Shown in pieces: positions 23,116 through 36,700 of a stretch of 64,000 nt of DNA. The position numbers were made by a program, and so were the translations under genes. The DNA is from Omphiscola glabra (taxonomy: Eukaryota; Mollusca; Gastropoda; Lymnaeidae), in assembly GCA_964017045.1 (NCBI GenBank), contig OZ024798.1:26507847-26571846 (forward strand), in the 5' to 3' direction. The notes beneath the pieces are model-generated. The model did not search any database. It was given only the letters and a program-made list of their open reading frames with translations, and was not told the DNA's origin. The stretch's first letter is position 1; each line of letters begins with the position of its first letter.

Positions 23116-23641
23116 CAATTAAATAGACTCGGGCAACCTCTGTTAAATTGTTAAATAAAAATTTCCCCTGATCCGGCCTTCACCCCACTCTTAGTGACGC
23201 GTTTTTTGGGTCTGCTAAAAATGTAAAAGATTGAACTGCCATGTACAACTGTGTGCACCTACTTAAAACAAAAATTGTTCTTGTCACATAGCGTGTGTTA
23301 ATTATTTGAGTAAAACTATCCGGATACATCGATTGGTATGACTTATAGCTATCATTTTTTTATTGTGTCATATAGTTCGTTAAAAGTAATTATTGCAGAC
23401 CATTTCTATTAGAGCCCACTCGTATTCAATGATCCATATAGTAAAAGCCCATTTAAAATTCATCCCTAAAATATGAGCACGAGTTCATCTCGTTATAAGA
23501 TAGTCTACCTGCAAGGGCCGGCCCGACGGTTGGTGGTGCCCTGTGCAAGCTTAACTTTATAAGTATAATTATTAAAGCAAAAAACTAATTATTCGGTAAT
23601 GAGTTTATAGCCTATGTTCTTGTTGTTTTCTTAAACAATCA

Positions 23642-24250
23642 GTGAACTGTTCATGTGTAGTGTTTCAATGAACTGTTCATGTGTAGTGTTTCAATGAACT
23701 GTTCATGTGTAGTGTTTCAATGAACTGTTCATGTGTAGTGTGTCAATGAACTGTTCATGTGTAGTGTGTCAATGAACTGTTCTTGTGTAGTGTGTCAATG
23801 AACTGTTCATGTGTAGTGTGTCAATGAACTGTTCATGTGTAGTGTTTCAGTGAACTGTTCATGTGTAGTGTTTCAATGAACTGTTCATGTGTAGTGTTTC
23901 AATGAACTGTTCATGTGTAGTTTTTCAATGAACTGTTCATGTGTAGTGTGTCAATGAACTGTTCATGTGTAGTGTTTCAATGAACTGTTCATGTGTAGTG
24001 TGTCAATGAACTGTTCATGTGTAGTGTTTCAATGAACTGTTCATGTGTAGTGTTTCAATGAACTGTTCATGTGTAGCGTATCAATCAACCGTTCATGTGT
24101 AGTGTTTCAATAGAACTGTTCATGTGTAGTGTGTCAATGAACTGTTCATGTGTAGTGTGTCAATGAACTGTTCATGTGTAGTGTTTCAATGAACCGTTCA
24201 TGTGTAGCGTATCAATCAACCGTTCATGTGTAACGTATCAATGAACTTGT
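23642..24250 (+). repeat. Minisatellite, unit 26 bp
   Basis: About 23 copies of a unit containing CAATGAACTGTTCATGTGTA followed by GTGTTT. The core AATGAACTGTTCATG is nearly palindromic, so each unit can form a small hairpin. Confidence 0.94.
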
Positions 24251-24563
24251 CATTGTTTGTTTAAAATAAAACATAGGTAATACCGCATAACATAGTTTTG
24301 CTCTTTAATTATCATACTTTTATTATTATTATACCTTAGGTAAACTTACGCCCTGTGCGAATCACCCGTTCGGCACCCCCTTCCCTGTCCGTGTATGGTT
24401 CCGCTCTTTTTCCAATTACGACGTACTTTTTCTGCTTTGCGCTTGCGGTTTAGCGCCACAGAAACATTTTGTTCCCAATATTCATTCTGCTGAAATAATT
24501 GTAAGAGGGACAAGGAAATGCGGTATAAATAAATTATTTTTCCCGCCCTTTCGGTTGTTCCCA

Positions 24564-24872
24564 AACCCAGTGTTAGTTCCACCCCCAGTGTTAGTTCCAC
24601 CCCCAGTGTTAGTTCCACCCCCAGTGTTAGTTCCACCCCCAGAGTTAGTTCCACCACCCCTGTGTTAGTTCCACCCCCCAGAGTTAGTTCCACCCCCCAG
24701 AGTTAGTTCCACCACCCCTGTGTTAGTTCCACCCCCAGTGTTAGTTCCACCACCCCTGTGTTAGTTCCACCCCCAGTGTTAGTTCCACCCCCAGTGTTAG
24801 TTCCATCCCCAGTGTTAGTTCCACCCCCCAGTGTTAGTTCCACCCCCAGTGTTAGTTCAACCCCAGTGTTAG
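24564..24872 (+). repeat. Minisatellite, unit 17-18 bp
   Basis: About 18 copies of CCCCAGTGTTAGTTCCAC. The C-rich blocks recur at short spacing on the + strand. Confidence 0.93.
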
Positions 24873-25962
24873 TATCCAAATTAAGAATGCAACTTTCATT
24901 GTATGAAAACTCATTGCTTGAAAAGCGATTGTACGAAAAGTTAGAATACCGTTTCTCGACCCCGGACCCGAGGTTCACACTTCACTATAATAAACTAAGG
25001 GAATTTAAATATTTACTGGGTGCCCAAGGCGCCCCTATAGCCACGGTGCCCTGTGCGAGTGCACCCTGGGAATGATTATAAATCAGTTTATTATTTTTTT
25101 GTTATTGTTTTTTTTTTTTTATTTTTTAAATTTATTTTTTGTAAGCGTGTGTGTGTTATTGTTTGATGCTTTTTTTTTGGGGGGGGGGGTTGTTTTTGTT
25201 TTTGTTGTTTTTTTTGGTATTTTTTTGTAAGTCTATGTGTGTTGTTATTTTATGTTTTTTTTTTTTTACAAATAATGTTGAGATCAATGTTTACGATTAA
25301 AGCCATCCCATCATCCCGTTCTGCTTTTTATCATTGTTATATCTGTTTCTTAAAACACTCCTGCGGATGTGTAATGGGAACAAGACTAAGTACACATACA
25401 TTTTACTTCCTTTTTCACTCCCTCATCAACAGCCACTAATTGATGTCTGGTGAAGTATGTTACAACTGGAAAAGAAAGCGAGAAAAAAGCGAGATGACCC
25501 ACACAGCGAGGCACGTCATTTGTCAAAGTTCCGCAACCCGCCAATCAATCAACAACACCTACCATCCCCAGTGAAAACAAGGGAAGCCCTCCGGCTAAAC
25601 CAAGATCAAATTAAACGAACGCCTTGAAAAAAAAAAATTGAGTTCGGTCACACATTAGCCAGTAATTAGGCTTATTTTTGAAAAACTTTTAAACCGCTGT
25701 AAACTATCGATGAACAAAGCGGACGATATTTTATTAGAGAACCTATATTACAAATTATAAAATTATTTTAAAAGTGTGCGATTTATTATCGATTAGGTTA
25801 TCTTAATTTTTTTTTTCAACTACATTAACACAGGTAAGATTTTTTAACAATTATTTCTTGAGTGTTTAGCCTACCCTACCGTTTAATTTTGGAATAGCTT
25901 TCTCTAGTTCTGTATCTATCGATCGCCACAAAAGCTCCATCACTTTATCTATCAATTTATCT
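24873..25962 (+). other. No gene seen
   Basis: It includes T/G-rich low complexity at 25080-25270. The open frame that starts inside the preceding array has no family signal. Confidence 0.45.
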
Positions 25963-26128
25963 TAGTATCTATATATATCTATCTATATAGCCATCCATCC
26001 ATCCATCCTTCCATCCATCCATCGATCTATCTATCTGACTGAGTATGTCTGTCTGTCTGTCTGTCTGGATGGCTGGCTGCCTGCCTGTCTGTCTGTTATC
26101 TATCCACCCATCCATCCATATATCTTTA

Positions 26129-26160
<32 letters not shown>
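25963..26160 (+). repeat. Compound microsatellite
   Basis: Consecutive ATCT, ATCC, GTCT, CTCT and AC tracts. Confidence 0.92.
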
Positions 26161-27600
26161 TTCTCTCCCAACTCTTCCCTGTCACTTTCTTTCACGTTGC
26201 GATCTCTTCTGCAAATACATGTATTAAAAGACTAAGTTATTTATTTTGCATATTTAGATAAAACAATGAGTATTTAGCCTAGCACTCCATTACAATCAGT
26301 ATCTGTTCAACAATAATGATGAAATTAATTATTTTTTTTTACAATCCAATGGGCGTCATACATCAACATTCATTCAGTATTTAAATAATAAATTCAGTAA
26401 CGAATATGTGACAATATGTGATAAATAATTTGTCTTATTTGTATAACAAATTTATGACTTTTTTTTTGGGGGGGGGGTGAGGGGAGGATTTTCTAAGTTT
26501 AAGAATAACATAAGTATCTATTCCTTATACTAATATGGGGCTCTGGGCGGCTATGGCTAAGGACTAACTTTCTAAGGATTAACAAATAATATATCTGATT
26601 ATTTTTAAAAAACAATGATTAAAATGTATGCACAATTCATTATTTGATTAAATGTGCTGTTTTTGTTTTTGTTTTATGAAAGCGGTGGTGGGCTTTATCA
26701 GATAGGTGTCTTAATAATTCTTAAACTTTCAGCTACAACACAGTTATAAGCCGACAAGTTTTATGTACCGGTATGAATTTGGACTAAAATTCCATAAACC
26801 ATGTTCAAACATATTTTTAACTTAACAGCGACTTGGCAGTTTGAAGCAGTTTAAAATGTGATGTGTTGATTGAAATATACCTATAATACTTAGTAATACT
26901 AATACTAATAGTAATAGTAATAGATGGCCATTTAAGACTTTTTTGAAACGCCAATTTTTTAAATGATTATTTAAGTAATAAATTGAGTCAATTAAATTAG
27001 AAAGAGTTAAGTTTATAAATTCTATTTGGAAATGGTATTTTTTTTAAAAAGTCGCTCTAGCCCTAGCCGCTCTTGACTGCTCTGAAATAAATAACTTAAG
27101 ACTTAATAAGTTACAATTAATTATTCTTCGTCTATCCTCTATCGGGATACCTCAAGCCGTCAACTGACAATTGCTATGTGAGTATTTTCCCTATGGACTA
27201 TTGCAACTATATAACTTTACATATAAATTACACTGCAAACATAGTTCATGAATAATTACTTTTTGGCACCCTGTGAATGTGATTAGTCTGATTTAGGTGC
27301 CCCTCATTTAGCACAGCCTCGTTGAGTTGACTGTGACTTGAATTAATAATAATAAAATTTAATATGTCCTTTACTTATTATAACTATAGTCATTGTCATA
27401 TCAAATTTTATTAATATGTAATCATATGTAATTAGTCTGTAGTATCATTTTAAATCATTTATTTCAATGTAATTTATACATGCTTAGATTTAGATTATTT
27501 TAGTAGTTTTAGACTTCACTTACTTAGTGTTATTACTTTTGTCAGCACAGTTAGCTGTAGATCATAGGAATGTATTGCCACTAAGACTAATGCATTAAAC
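26161..27600 (+). other. No gene seen
   Basis: AT-rich single-copy sequence with a short G run near 26468. Nothing recognisable. Confidence 0.45.
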
Positions 27601-27827
27601 CAGGCCTGGACTACTCAAAATGTAAGGCGGGCCATAATACTTTATGTAAAACTTGTGCGGGCCGTAATATTTTATAAAACACTTGTGGGGGCGAAAGATA
27701 ATAGGACAGGGGGGAAAGCTATTAAGAAAATAATAATGATAAAGAATATTTTGTTACTTCGCTGGCCCCCCCATTGAGTGCTGGCGGGTCGCATGGGGCC
27801 TGCAGGATGTAATTTTGTGGAGGCCTG
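27601..27827 (+). mobile_element. hAT-like MITE with target duplication
   Basis: It starts CAGGCCTGGAC and ends GTGGAGGCCTG, short inverted ends. The flanks CATTAAAC and CGTTAAAC are an 8-bp duplication with one mismatch. GCGGGCC-type motifs lie inside both ends. Confidence 0.78.
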
Positions 27828-28004
27828 CGTTAAACCAATAGTGATTAGCCTAAATCCTGATAAATACTTGAAATATTTTAATAAGACTTCCAAAAATTTC
27901 TAGTCAGTTAGGTAAGTCAACTTTTTTTTTTCAAACTGTTAGGACAGCTAAGTCATCATAGTTCTTGCAGTGGCAATAGCTACTGTATAACAAATTATAC
28001 TCTT

Positions 28005-28245
28005 CTTCTTCTTCTTATGCCTTTTTACCCTGTCTGGGGCATAGGCCGTCCACAAGACTTCTCCATTCATCACGCCCTGTGCTTTCCTTTCCAGTTGTTT
28101 CCAGGTGTATACCATATTGTGTGTGTCTGCCTCTAGCTGGCGTCTCCATGTATTCTTTGGCCTTCCACTCTTTCTTTTTCCCTGTGGATTCCATGTTAAG
28201 GATTGTCTGGTAAACTAAGCCATTGTTTTCCAAGTTTCTGCTCCA
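28005..28245 (-). mobile_element. 3' end of an RTE-like non-LTR retrotransposon
   Basis: Read on the minus strand, the region translates with frame changes to a reverse-transcriptase C-terminus. Pieces include HGIHREKERVEGQ in one frame and GRDEWRSLVDGLCPRQGKKA in another. The latter matches the WRSLVxxLCP ending typical of these elements. It terminates in a GAAGAAGAA-type tail. 5' truncated and frame-broken. Confidence 0.65.
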
Positions 28246-29823
28246 TACGGTATGACTGATTTAACATTTGTGTCAAAATAACAAATTATACTAATAACCC
28301 TAAAATTAAATTACAAAATCTATTTATAGATTATTTAATTTAACATATAAAATAGACCTAATGTAGGGGAAAGTGAGCATTTGTACTATTTTTAAAGACA
28401 GAATATTTATCTCTGTTGCCACAAAAAAAATATTTTGGACACTATGGCTTATGACACCCAATGATTTTAAATGTCCTAGTTTTAGATTTGAGAAAATTAT
28501 CACCTTCATGTAGTGTAATAAATTTAGTTTATTTTCTAATTTTAATGATGCCCAAATCCATATAAAACTTTGTCCTTACTTTATTTAAAATTAATTAAAT
28601 TCATCAATTCAACTTTACAACTCAAACGGGTAGCTTCATTGTGGTAAATGGTGAAAAAATTATTTTTTTACATTTCTTTGATTCATTAATATTATTGAAC
28701 CTCTCAATGTTTCATGTTTGGTTACAACAGTAAAAAGATTGAAAACATAGATCTATTGTCTTAGGAAACTATTGTCGTAGATGCTCGAGAAGAATTAATG
28801 TTTAAGGTGACAAATAAGAGCTGTTTTCACACTGTGACCTTTTCAAGGTACATGGCCCACTTACTGAGAGCTGTCCATTGTTTGCTATGGCCATCTCTGA
28901 TGAAGAAGAATAGAGAGGGGCTACTTTGTGTGTTTTCAATTATTATCTTTAGCGGAAGCTGTTTGCTTAAAGCCCAACACACTGTCGTGACATCTGTGTT
29001 TAAATCTGAATTGCCATTTTTCATTGTCTGTGAAACAGAGATTATGCTGTTTTTTATTTTTTCTTTAATCTGCATATTAATAGTTGGAAAAAATATTTAT
29101 AACAATGACAAGAATTTTTTATTTTGTATGTAAATTTTACGGTAACCTTTATATTATGAGCTCTATTGACATGCTTCAAATATGATGATATAATTATTGT
29201 TATGTTAAACGTTTACTGGCCTTTGTTGCTTATTATTTACATGCATCCAATAGTCAATAGTTCAGAAGTAAAATCAAATGTAATCTTTTTTTTTTTATTT
29301 CTATTGACAGCCTTTAAGCGTGTTAAATGAAGAAAAAAAATTAATTTAATAAAAATTATGTTTTCGGTTTAGATACGGTACCAAGGCCAATTAATTAAAA
29401 AATTTAATTAAAATAAAAGATTTCTCTAAATTGAGTTAAATTATGAGTGGTCTTGTGTCATACCAATTGAACTCATTCTGTGAACTTCTTCATTCAACAG
29501 TTTTCAAGAATTTTTACAAGTGCTTGACAAGTGGAGCTCTTCATTTTTTTTTTAGTCATCCCATTGAGCACATGACAACTGTTCACCACTTCATCTCTGC
29601 TGGATAACATGCTTGCTTTGTTGGCTATACAAAGAATTTATTTTTCACAAAACCCAACTCAATGGAATCCTATTTTTTTTTTTTAAATTAAGTTCTGTTG
29701 CAATGTCAAATATTAGTCAGGAGGGTTTGTGAATTAAAAATAAACCACCTTTCAAAATTATTTTTTTTAGGAAAAAGTAGTTTTGTTTTTTTTAAAAACT
29801 GACTGACTTGGTGTTTCTTCTTC
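28246..29823 (+). other. No supported gene; region 5' of candidate exon 1
   Basis: AT-rich. Open frames on both strands at 28798-29133 have no family match that I recognise. If 29824 is the first coding exon, the promoter and 5' UTR of the FN3 gene should lie here, but no core promoter motif is convincing. Confidence 0.35.
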
Positions 29824-29892
29824 ATGGACATGGCCATCTTAACTCACACAGTTACAGTAGGAATTATACTGCGTGGAATTCTATTTCTGCAG
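29824..29892 (+). CDS. Candidate first coding exon (leader peptide) of the FN3 gene
   Basis: An ATG at 29824, and a second at 29830 in better Kozak context (GACATGG), opens a 23-codon frame containing the hydrophobic run VTVGIILRGILFLQ. It ends at CAG followed by the donor GTAAAT in phase 0. The next supported exon, 38099, also starts in phase 0, and this is the only exon of the gene entered in that phase. That match is why I link the two across an 8.2-kb intron. The hydrophobic stretch is interrupted by an Arg, so it is a mediocre signal peptide. Another upstream exon is possible. Confidence 0.4.
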
Positions 29893-32800
29893 GTAAATTT
29901 CAGTTGATGTTATTTTATTATGTATTTTGTGCTATGATTGGTCTTGATTGACTTAGTGAATGGTTAAACAGTTTGTATTACTCTGGTGTTCACCAAAAAT
30001 TGAAAATGACCCATGTTGTCAAAAACATTTGATTCTTAAAATTTGTTCTGATTCTTGGCGCATCTTTCAGCCCTGGTAAATGAGGGTGTCCCATCTGCCA
30101 CCCCTTCTAACTGATCTGCAAGCCCTGCTAAATGAGGGTGTCGCGTCTGCCACCCCAACTAAATGAGGGTGTCCCATCTGCCACCCCTGCTAAATGTGGG
30201 TGTCACATTTACGACCCCTGCTAAATGAGGGTGTCACGTCTGCCACCCCTGCTAAATGAGGGTGTCCCATCTGCCACCCCTGCTAAATGTGGGTGTCACA
30301 TTTACGACCCCTGCTAAATGAGGGTGTCACGTCTGCCACCCCTGCTAATTGAGGGTGTCACGTCTGCCACCCCAACTATCCATGGCTTATTTAGATAAAT
30401 GTGTGAATAGTAGGGTATGAGCTTGACCTTTTATTCATGTTTGGAGTTGTCAGATACCCTTTACTCTTGGTGTAAACATTGTCAGATACCCTTTACTCTT
30501 GGTGTAAACATTGTCAGATACCCTTTACTCTTGGTGTAAACATTGTCAGATACCCTTTACTCTTGCTGTGTCCTAAACCCTTAACTCTAAGTATGTATAT
30601 ACTTTTTAACTCTGGGTGTGTCATATAATCTTTTCTATCAGTGTGTCAGATACACTTTACTCTTAGAGTGTCAAATGATCTTTACATTCAGTGTGCCATG
30701 AACTCATGATACCCCTCAACGCTAAATGCTAACTGAAATACATCTAGAAAGAAAGACTGGATGAAAACTTTAAACAATTTTCAAATTTGAAAACTCTTAA
30801 GTTTCCCCAATCTGTGTTGGGCAACTGTAGCAATTTGTTGGTCAATCTTTGTTGGGCAACTGTAGCAATTTGTTGGTCAATCTGTGTTGGGCAACTGTAG
30901 CAATTTGTTGATCAATCTTTGTTGGGCAACTGTAGCAATTTGTTGATCAATCTTTGTTGGGCAACTGTAGCAATTTGTTGATCAATCTTTGTTTGGGCAA
31001 CTGTAGCAATTTGTTGGTCAATCTTTGTTGGGCAACTGTAGCAATTTGTTGGGCAACTGTAGCAATTTGTTGGTCAATCTTTGTTGGGAAACTGTAGCAA
31101 TTTGTTGTTTCCACGGCAGACAGTCAAGTGACCTTAAGTCTTGGTTAAACAGAGCCTAGAGCAACTAATGAGGAGTGACTTCCTTCAAGTAATGTAATGT
31201 AGTGTAAGTGTAAGCTAAGTACTTGTCTCTTGGCTGATGTACTCAAGGTTTAATCCCCTGTCCGTGTCCACCAGCAGGCGTCCCCACTCTGTTACACACG
31301 GACACATACGTTGTTCAGGACACGCGTAATCCACGTTCTTGTTTCGTTTAACTTTAACCTTTCCTTTAAAAAACGAAAGACAACGGTGTCTACTCCACCC
31401 AAAGCAGTGCCGAGAAAATCGGCGCCCGGGGTGAAAACTGATATTGTCGCCTCTAAAAATGAAGGGAAAAAAACACCACGGTGTGTACCAATAAAAAGTT
31501 TATTTTGGCGCCCCTTGTCTTGTAATTTTACCATTTAATTCACATTAAAGACGATTTAGTCGCCCTTCCCCCCCTATGTTGGACTGCGGGGCGCACGCCC
31601 CCTTCTACCCCTCCCCCTCTTTTCACGGCTCTGACTTCACCCCCACAACCCGTGACCCCACGGACCTATTAGTAGCATGCATCTTTTCTATGTTCAATTT
31701 TTAAAAAGTGCCATTATTTATTTCAAATTGTGTCTTCGTTTGCCTCCATGACGCCTACAATCATCTTGATCATCTCAAGGTCCGGCTTTAGTCGTGCTTG
31801 TTCACCGCGAGTCTAGTGGTGGTGGCAGTGTTGACATGCGTAACGGCAACAGTCAGCTCTTTTATTGTCTGCATTTCACTTGTTTTATTACTATATTACT
31901 TCTCATTACTGCAGTGTATTATTTTTCCACCTACCTCTGTTCACTCCCCCCCCCCCCACACCTTTTTTTCTCTTCTTTCTATCTTTAAAATAAAAATCTG
32001 CGTTGGCCTTCTCTTCCAGTATTTCTCTTTTACTCCACCCCACCCCCTTTCTCCATTACTCGACTCCTATGATGTTTCTTAAAGAAATTGCTTAGAATCA
32101 CTGTGAAAAATACAACTGTATCGCCATTTGTCTTCTTGTTTTGTTGAAGCCTGGCAACCATTGACGATGTAAATAGTATATAATAATTTAGTATTAGTGT
32201 GTGTGTGTGAATACCGTGTTGGGTGGAGCCCATAGTCTTTACGGCAGTGTCTCACCAGACATTAAGCTTCTGCTTTTGATTAGAGTGATGATAACTCTAG
32301 CAGTGTCTCACCAGGCATTTAGCTTATGATTAGAGTGATGATAACTCTAGCAGTGTCTCACCATACATTCAGCTTCTGCTTTTGATTCGAGTGATGATAA
32401 CTCTACAGAAGGGAGGCCAACAACCGTATGTTAATGTAAACTCTGATATCAAGTCCCCGGGTGAGGCCCCACGGTAACGTTACAAGCCAATCATTTGTGG
32501 AAAGTCAACCGAACGAGCTTTACAGGCTTTCCAAAAAGAAAAGGAAAAAAATTAATTTGAAGTAAAACTTCTAAAACACAAGTAAATCATTCCCCCCCCC
32601 CACACCCCCCTCCCCTTTTTCTTTTTTCTTTCTTCAAAAATTGGTTGGCCAATATGTTCTCGCTAGCATTAACTCACCAACATGTGTGCTAGCAAAAATA
32701 TTATGAAAAAAGTTGAGTAGTGGGTTGGGGGGGGGGGGGGTAAATAATCTGGAAAAAACTTGTTGCGCAATAGTGGTATATGATATATGAGAAAAAACTT

Positions 32801-33738
32801 GTTGGTGCTATAGTGGTATATGATATATGAGAAAAAACTTGTTGGTGCTATAGTGGTATATGATATATGAGAAAAAACTTGTTGGTGCTATAGTGGTATA
32901 TGATATATGAGAAAAAACTTGTTGGTGCTATAGTGGTATATGATATATGAGAAAAAACTTGTTGGCGCATTAGTGGTATATGATATATGAGAAAGTCCAT
33001 GAATATGTCTTTCATTGAATGAAGTGGTTATGGGGTCGTTCGCAAATTACGTCACGCCAAAAATGACATTTTCTGCCCCTCCCCCTACACACAGCGTCGC
33101 AAATTCTTTACCCACCCCTTTGGTGTCACGTCACACGTAAAAAAAAATCAAAACATTCATAAAATATTCATAACTAAACTAAGATTTTATTTTATTCTTT
33201 AACATTTTCCCATAAGGATTAAGATTTAGTGTGATTAGAAAACTGTGACGCGAAACAACCAAGTCCTCCCCAAGCCGAATGTAAAATGGCCACAACAGTT
33301 TTTGCGTAATTTTGCGATATGTCCAGAAGGTATGAGCGACTGAGTTTCACGGTACTTATAATACTTGAGGCAATTTCGACCTCAAATTAATGTTAATAAA
33401 ATTAATTGAATAAAGATTTTTCAAAATTAGGCAATTTTAGATATTTTTTTTAAAAAGTGCGGCGTCTTAAATTTTTGACCCCCCTCACCTTGTCACAAAT
33501 TCTCGACCCCCCCTTCTGAGCGTGACGTGATTTGCGAACGACGCCTTACGGCAGTGGTCGGCAAATCGCGTCTCGCGAGCCGCATGCGGCTCTTTAACGA
33601 CCTGAGTGCGGCTCGGCCTGTCGGCCACAAATAGATTTTGACTACGAAAAAAAATGGTTCTTGACAGGAAATTTTGCTCTCTTAATTGTCCTGCTTGAAC
33701 TGCTTCTGATTTTTTGGCTCTTTTGACTAATGAGTTTG

Positions 33739-33774
<36 letters not shown>

Positions 33775-36700
33775 TTTAATGAACAGTTAAAAAAACAACA
33801 ACAAAGTTGTTTTTTTTTAGTTTTAATTAAAAAAAAAAAAAAAAAAAAATTTTCATTTTCTATAATATATGCCAGCCTTCAGACAACAGGCCTACGGACA
33901 GTCCTACACCCTACCTGTCGGCCTTTAAACAATAGGCCTAAAGACTGTCCTAGACCATACCCGTGGTTCTTTATTGATTAGGATAAAGGTCGCCTCTCAC
34001 TAAAGAACAAAAAAAATCAACATGAACGGAGTTCAGACGTTATGCACGAAAGCTCGCTGCGTGACAGTTCGCTTTCTTCCACTCAGTACTATTAAATATA
34101 AAACACGCGGAGTTAGGGGAGGGCCGGTTGTGGAGAGGAAGCAGGACGAACCAGAAGCAAAATATCTACCGTATTAGAAATTTTCAATGACTGGAGTCGA
34201 AAAGTAGACCTAGAGTTGAACACTTGATTTGGAGTGGATGGGTTGGAGTGGAAGGGTTGGAGTCAAGACAGTTTCACCTCGCTGGTGTGGAAGCAAAGTA
34301 TACCAGGGGTACCAGGGGTTCGTTAAATGTTTTTTATGCCAGGGGTTCATTGCTAGATTGAATGTTTGCTATCCACCACGTCACCTCGGCGTGAGACAGG
34401 GACTGTGGGGCGGGGGGGGGGGGGGGAAGGGTGTTGGTGTCCAGCGAAGTGACCGTGTTGGTGCTCAGCTCGGTCGTCAAAACTTGTGTCGACCACATCA
34501 ACAAGGAAGGATTGATTGGTCACGCCTGGCGTTATCGGCGGCCATGTCTGTCCATACGAATTCTCTAGCTCCCGTCCCGCACTCCACAGACGTCTTTGCG
34601 CATGCACTACTTCACAACTGTGTAAAACCCATCCACACTCGTCTTTGCGCAGGCACTACTTCACAACTGTGTAAAACCCACCCACACTCGTCTTTGCGCA
34701 GGCACTACTTCACAACTGTGTAAAACCCATCCACACTCGTCTTTACGCAGGCACTACTTCATAACTGTGTAAAACCCATCCACACTCGTCTTTTGCGCAG
34801 GCACTACTTCACAACTGTGTAAAACCCACACGGTTTAATAATATTAGTGCTGTAGTCACGAATGTACTCTGCAATCCTGCGATTCCGGAATATTCATTTG
34901 GTCCACTAGGAAAAGCCACGTACTTTCTTAACCCGTCTTTGCTTGCATGTCCCGTGGGGCATAGATATATGCCTACATGTAAGTTGGTTGGGTATGTAGA
35001 TATAGGCCTATATGTAAGTTGGTTGGGTATGTAGATATAGGCCTATATGTAAGTTGGTTGGGTATGTAGATATAGGCCTATATGTAAGTTGGTTGGGTAT
35101 GTAGATATAGGCCTACATGTAAGTTGGTTGGGTATGTAGATATAGGCCTACATGTAAGTTGGTTGGGTACGTAAAGGCCTTCATATACCGTAGAAAAGAT
35201 ATCTTCAAGAAAAATTTTTGCAAACATTTTTTTTCTTCTCTTTTTTTTCTGAATGCGAGTTCTGTGACAACCTAAAATCTTGGGTATCATATAACGCTAC
35301 TATCATAGACATGTAGCGTTTCTCCAGACCCTAACATTAGCTGATTACATATTGGCCAGTGCTGATTACATATTGGCCAGTGCAAACGCGTTTTTCTTAG
35401 GTATCTTCCGTGATCAGCAGTAAAACTTAACATTGTTGCAAATTAGAAAATTTAAAACTACAGTACTTTCTGGCTCACACCCGTTAGTCTGCGATTCATA
35501 ACGCCCCCTTTACCCCCCCCCCCCCAACCGAAAGACCCTCCCCTATCCCCCTCCCCACAAAACACACCACCCCTCCACAGACCACTCCCACTCCCTTCAC
35601 GAAACATGTCCAAGCAGTTGCCTGGGGGGCGTAAGGGCAGTAAGGAAGTTCCGCTCTGGGGCGTGTATACATCACGACTAACCAGGTGACGTTACAACAA
35701 GGTGACGTTACAACCAGGTGGGATTGGGAGCTCGTAACCAAGTGTTACAAGGAGAAATAACAAATTTCTTTATTATTATCTCTATTCGGAGCTGTTGATG
35801 CTGTACTTTCCAGATTATTCTTTCATTTTATCACTGTTATGGTCTGTTCTTTCCAGATAATTCCTTCCATTTATCTGAGTTCTCAGCTGTTCTTTCCATA
35901 TATCTCTGTTATGATATTTCCAGATTTTCTCTTCATTTATGTCTCTCTCTCTCTCTCTGTGTGCCTTTCTATCTCTCTCACTCTGCCTTTCCGTCTCTCT
36001 CCCTCTATCTGCCTTTCTTTCTCTCTCCTCTCTCTTACTTCTCTCCCCCCTCCCCCTCTCTCTCTCTCTCTCCCCCTGTCAATGGTCCCTTCTCCGTCAT
36101 CCCCGTGGTGGCAGTCTTCCTTTCCTTCTTATTTCCCGTGGAGGTGATGCTGGAGACTGACGAGTTATTACATGACATACGGCCACTATAGCAATGTTTG
36201 CGTCTCTGAATATCCTGCTCCTTGTGATCTCTGCCTGTTGATTCTCGTGTCATTTCATTTGGAATCATTGCCGACCTATTCACTTGGTAATGAGTAGAAG
36301 AATAGAAATGAAATTAGTTGTTTCACCAATGTTTCCCACTCACTTAACTCATAGAGAAGTATAGGCTTGACATTACACAAACTCGGTCCAATAAAGCCAG
36401 ACATCATTTCAAACCAACGTCAAAACCAATGCCGCAATCGCACCGGTAACCATGGTGACTGATTTTGACAAGCCTAGCAACATAATTACATCAACAAACT
36501 TTTTTTTCTTCATGTCCGTAAGGCGCCCTCCCCCAACCCCATGTCATGATCTGTACCGTATTTCAATGAAAACGTGACTCGGGCCAGGGTAGTGGGATAT
36601 TTGTCTGGTAAATGTGTCCAATGGATTGTTAGGAAAGCTTTGCCATGTCCAGTGTTGACACGGTCAATTAGCAGACAACCGCCCCCTCTCCCTGTTCAGG

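Noticed and set aside
20309..23118. Very long minus-strand frames (563 and 510 codons) of Thr/Pro/His/Tyr
   Set aside because: They lie wholly in the pentamer satellite, overlap each other in different frames, and have no domain or splice support.
23515..25075. Possible large hAT-type composite from CAAGGGCCGGCCC to the GTGCCCTGTGCGAG region
   Set aside because: No matching right terminal repeat or target duplication was found; the interior is mostly two minisatellites.
30071..30375. Regularly spaced repeats considered as a CRISPR-like array
   Set aside because: Units are contiguous with no unique spacers, and the context is a eukaryotic intron; it is an ordinary minisatellite. The same holds for the other arrays.
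36198..36245. Short ATG frame MFASLNILLLVISAC as an alternative leader exon for the FN3 gene
   Set aside because: It ends in a stop after 15 codons and no consensus donor lies in a phase that would fit exon 2.
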